Source of the DNA: Dromaius novaehollandiae
Lineage: Eukaryota; Chordata; Aves; Casuariiformes; Dromaiidae
Reading direction: 5' to 3'
Assembly (NCBI RefSeq): GCF_036370855.1
Contig: NC_088100.1
Location: forward strand, 108,978,387-109,042,386
DNA: 64,000 bases
The position numbers and the translations under genes were made by a program. Below, piece by piece: positions 62,969-64,000 of the stretch (positions are counted from its first letter, which is position 1; each line of letters starts with the position of its first letter). Under the pieces are notes generated by a model. The model was given only the letters and a program-made list of their open reading frames with translations, did no database searches and was not told the origin of the DNA.

Positions 62969-63700
62969 CCCTAGTTCAGTGAGAAGGGGCCCCAGAGCTG
63001 GTGCAGACTGGAAAGATAAGGGAGTTACAAGCAGTTTGCATTCTTATGCGTCACACTCCAGGAGGGAGGATGTGAAGGCTTTGAAATAAGGCCTGCTTGG
63101 GCGCCAGGACCCTTGGAAACAAAGCCTCCCCTCACTGCTGAAACAGTGTTAATTAGGGGGGGTCTGGATTATACCCTCCTCGTCAGGACCTTGGAAGATA
63201 ACACCTACTGTCACTGCTGGGGCAGTGCTAATTGCTGGAACAACACCTGTTTGTCAGGGCCCTGAGAAAGAAGGGCAGAACCCGAGGAATCAACACATTT
63301 GTCAGCAGAAACCACAACAGTAAAGATAAGGGAGAAAAGCAGCCTGCCTGGGAACAACGAGGAGACCCAATAGGGAGCAGGAGACCCCAGACCCAAAAAT
63401 TACTATTGGTCTGAACTACCGCGTGAGGGGTGGGAAACTTAATTTGAAAAAGCTATAATTGCCCAGGGATTTCTTTGTTCAGGGTCCCTCTTCGGAGGCA
63501 CCCAACTCGAGCTGTAACTACTGCACGTGTGTCATTACAATTTATTTATTTAATTTGCCTTGATTTGGCTCCGAACTTTTCAGCGGGAACCTAGGGTCGG
63601 ACCCTGCTCGAGTTGTAATTACTGCACGCGCATCACTAAAATTTACACCCAGGGTGAAGAGCACCAACGGGACGCCGCTGGATCCACGGGTGGTGATATC

Positions 63701-63750
63701 TCTTTCTCTCCCCCCCTTTTCTCTCTCTCTCTTTCTCCCTCTCTCTCCTC
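63701..63750 (+). repeat. interrupted (TC)n tract inside LTR copy 2
   Basis: Pyrimidine-only tract equivalent to 34917-34960 of copy 1, but with more interruptions and C/T runs. Confidence 0.8.
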
Positions 63751-63790
63751 CCCTTTGCCTTTCCCCACCTTTATTCCCCACTCTGTGGAA

Positions 63791-63796
63791 AATAAA
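63791..63796 (+). promoter_or_regulatory. LTR polyadenylation signal (AATAAA), copy 2
   Basis: Same place in the LTR as the hexamer at 35002-35007, again followed by AAAGGTTGTACG. Confidence 0.6.
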
Positions 63797-63887
63797 TTTA
63801 AAAGGTTGTACGATATTTGACCGGTTTTAGCGTCTTAATCTCATCCTTGGGATCGTAACGAAACCCTCCCGATATTGGATCGGGACA

Positions 63888-64000
63888 TCTAACTCAAAAT
63901 ATAATTGTAAACAGACAATCATTTTCACACATCTGTGTTTTTGGTGAAGTCTCTGGAGGGACAGCTTTTTGATTCTATGATATTTTACATTTTTCGTTTT
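63888..64000 (+). mobile_element. CR1 LINE ORF2 fragment, part after the nested LTR
   Basis: Continuation of the CR1 interrupted by the LTR. 'ctcaaaatataattgtaaacagacaatcat' matches the CR1 block 'ctcaaaatgtaattgtaaatggggaatcat' that normally follows 'ggattaaaaactggctaac'. 'tgtgtttttggtgaagtctctggagggacag' and 'atattttacatttttcgttt' match the next RT blocks ('gtgtttccagtggggtcccgcaggga', 'ctatttaacatttttatcaa'). The element runs off the window end. Confidence 0.8.

Larger units (their letters stand above)
62708..63887 (+). mobile_element. solo LTR of an endogenous retrovirus (copy 2), nested in CR1
   Basis: Same family and orientation as the LTR at 33975-35100, with the same termini (TGTGGCGGACAG ... 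GATCGGGACA), 1180 bp. In the first ~210 bases I count about 16 mismatches to copy 1, so the copies are clearly diverged, many differences being at CpG-type sites. It carries AATAAA at 63791-63796 and the 101-base-period internal repeat (63506, 63607). It has a 54-base segment (62915-62968) missing from copy 1. CR1 reverse-transcriptase sequence reads through on both sides, so it inserted into an older CR1. The flanking five bases are TATAT and TCTAA, agreeing at three of five. The target duplication is therefore decayed or was never matched. No retroviral internal genes are present. Confidence 0.93.

Noticed and set aside
33975..63887. The two LTRs as the ends of one provirus
   Set aside because: They are 27.6 kb apart with no retroviral genes between. 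Copy 1 has its own immediate target duplication on both sides and copy 2 is embedded in a CR1.
1..64000. CRISPR arrays, operons, bacterial-type promoters or terminators
   Set aside because: No regularly spaced repeats, no dense coding and clear vertebrate retroelements; these features are not expected and were not seen.

Overview
This window reads as vertebrate nuclear DNA, most likely from a bird (sauropsid at least). It is AT-rich. It carries diverged CR1 LINE fragments of the archosaur/turtle type, faint MIR-like SINE remnants and two copies of one retroviral LTR. Interspersed repeats are otherwise sparse, as expected for an avian genome. The species and chromosome cannot be told from the sequence.

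I found no protein-coding gene, coding exon, tRNA or rRNA that I can support. The longest open frames (up to 138 codons) look like chance: several start at non-ATG codons, they overlap on both strands, and none has a recognisable domain. The window is best described as intergenic or deep intronic DNA in a gene-poor stretch. Short exons of an unfamiliar gene or a lncRNA cannot be excluded by eye.

Layout: 1-16287 is unique AT-rich DNA with one MIR-like remnant (403-547), a 23-bp tandem duplication (5723-5768) and low-complexity tracts. An old minus-strand CR1 3' fragment lies at 16288-17100 and a MIR-like remnant at 17318-17430. Unique DNA continues to 33969 (MIR-like remnant at 31932-32040, AT-rich block at 25304-25400). 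A 1126-bp solo LTR with a perfect 5-bp target duplication sits at 33975-35100. From 35106 to about 61800 the DNA is again mostly unique, with MIR-like scraps, traces of old amniote repeats (45690-45760, 50115-50165, 60785-60875), a composite TA/TG microsatellite (48444-48486), a 12-bp-stem hairpin (58496-58530) and a few blocks that look like conserved non-coding DNA. The last 2.2 kb is a nested insertion: a decayed plus-strand CR1 (about 61800 to the window end) split by a second solo LTR of the same family (62708-63887).

The best-supported observations concern the LTR pair: same family, same orientation, about 27.6 kb apart, one intact TSD and one unclear, and a 54-bp segment with a TATAAAA motif present in only one copy. 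I did not find a novel multi-gene biological system.
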